Part shown: piece after piece, positions 5,856-5,870 of the stretch
How the letters are laid out: each line of letters starts with the position of its first letter
Numbering within the stretch: position 1 is the first letter of the stretch
Assembly (NCBI GenBank): GCA_013044065.1
Contig: JABEVA010000326.1
Coordinates: 1-5,870 of the forward strand
Reading direction: 5' to 3'
Origin: Phycisphaerae bacterium
GTDB lineage: Bacteria; Planctomycetota; Phycisphaerae; WQYP01
DNA length: 5,870 bases
Made by a program: the position numbers and the translations under genes
The notes under the pieces: generated by a model
Database searches by the model: none
What the model saw: the letters and a program-made list of their open reading frames with translations, nothing else
Told to the model about the DNA's origin: nothing

Positions 5856-5870
5856 ATGAGACAAAGGGCA
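5856..5870 (+). CDS. Possible reinitiated or downstream reading frame, cut by the window edge
   Basis: ATG at 5856 opens MRQRA to the last base, in the same frame as the VWA gene and nine bases after its TAA. AAGG at 5848-5851 lies four bases upstream and could serve as a ribosome site. If the reading continues, it would encode the remaining C-terminal part of the second VWA domain as a separate polypeptide, or an unrelated gene. Only five codons are visible, so this is a placeholder. Confidence 0.2.

Noticed and set aside
5154..5864. 236-codon minus-strand open frame opposite the VWA gene
   Set aside because: The plus strand carries recognisable domains over the same bases; the minus translation is Arg/Cys/His-rich noise typical of a shadow frame.

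Overview
The window is a stretch of GC-rich (roughly 58-60 %) bacterial chromosome with three substantial genes and a repeat-filled flank. Two observations suggest Planctomycetota, perhaps a Phycisphaerae-like or uncultivated lineage: the dispersed 'CTTCGTG/CTTCGCG' intergenic repeats at the left end, and the large two-TM protein that carries a VWA domain, an Ig-like region and a glutamine-amidotransferase-like region. No rRNA or marker gene is present, so this assignment is an inference.

Layout. Bases 1-485 hold no convincing gene. They contain an imperfect array of short GC-rich repeats (about 5-260), a further copy around 328-380, and then plain sequence leading to a hairpin at 486-517 that can act as a terminator. 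Bases 520-4294 on the minus strand are a two-gene operon read right to left: a 700-aa NuoL-like subunit, a 46-nt gap, then a 541-aa NuoM-like subunit that ends just before the hairpin. Both appear to start with TTG. Bases 4295-4529 are a divergent intergenic region containing an open but unassigned 60-codon frame. From 4530 the plus strand encodes a BatA-like membrane-anchored VWA/GATase-like protein. It stops at 5844-5846, one codon after the Asp that should open the metal-binding motif of its second VWA domain. The last bases may begin another reading frame.

How the genes relate. NuoL and NuoM are the antiporter-like proton-channel subunits of respiratory complex I. Here they stand without nuoK upstream or nuoN downstream, and both have lost the TM5 glutamate and several central Lys/His residues that proton transfer depends on in the E. 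coli proteins. The NuoL-like protein keeps its C-terminal lateral-helix region. The pair is therefore either a diverged paralogous membrane module with a changed job or genes under relaxed selection. The VWA gene reads away from the pair and has no obvious functional link to it; its two metal-site motifs are also degraded or interrupted. The shared theme is large membrane proteins that keep their fold but lack signature polar residues.
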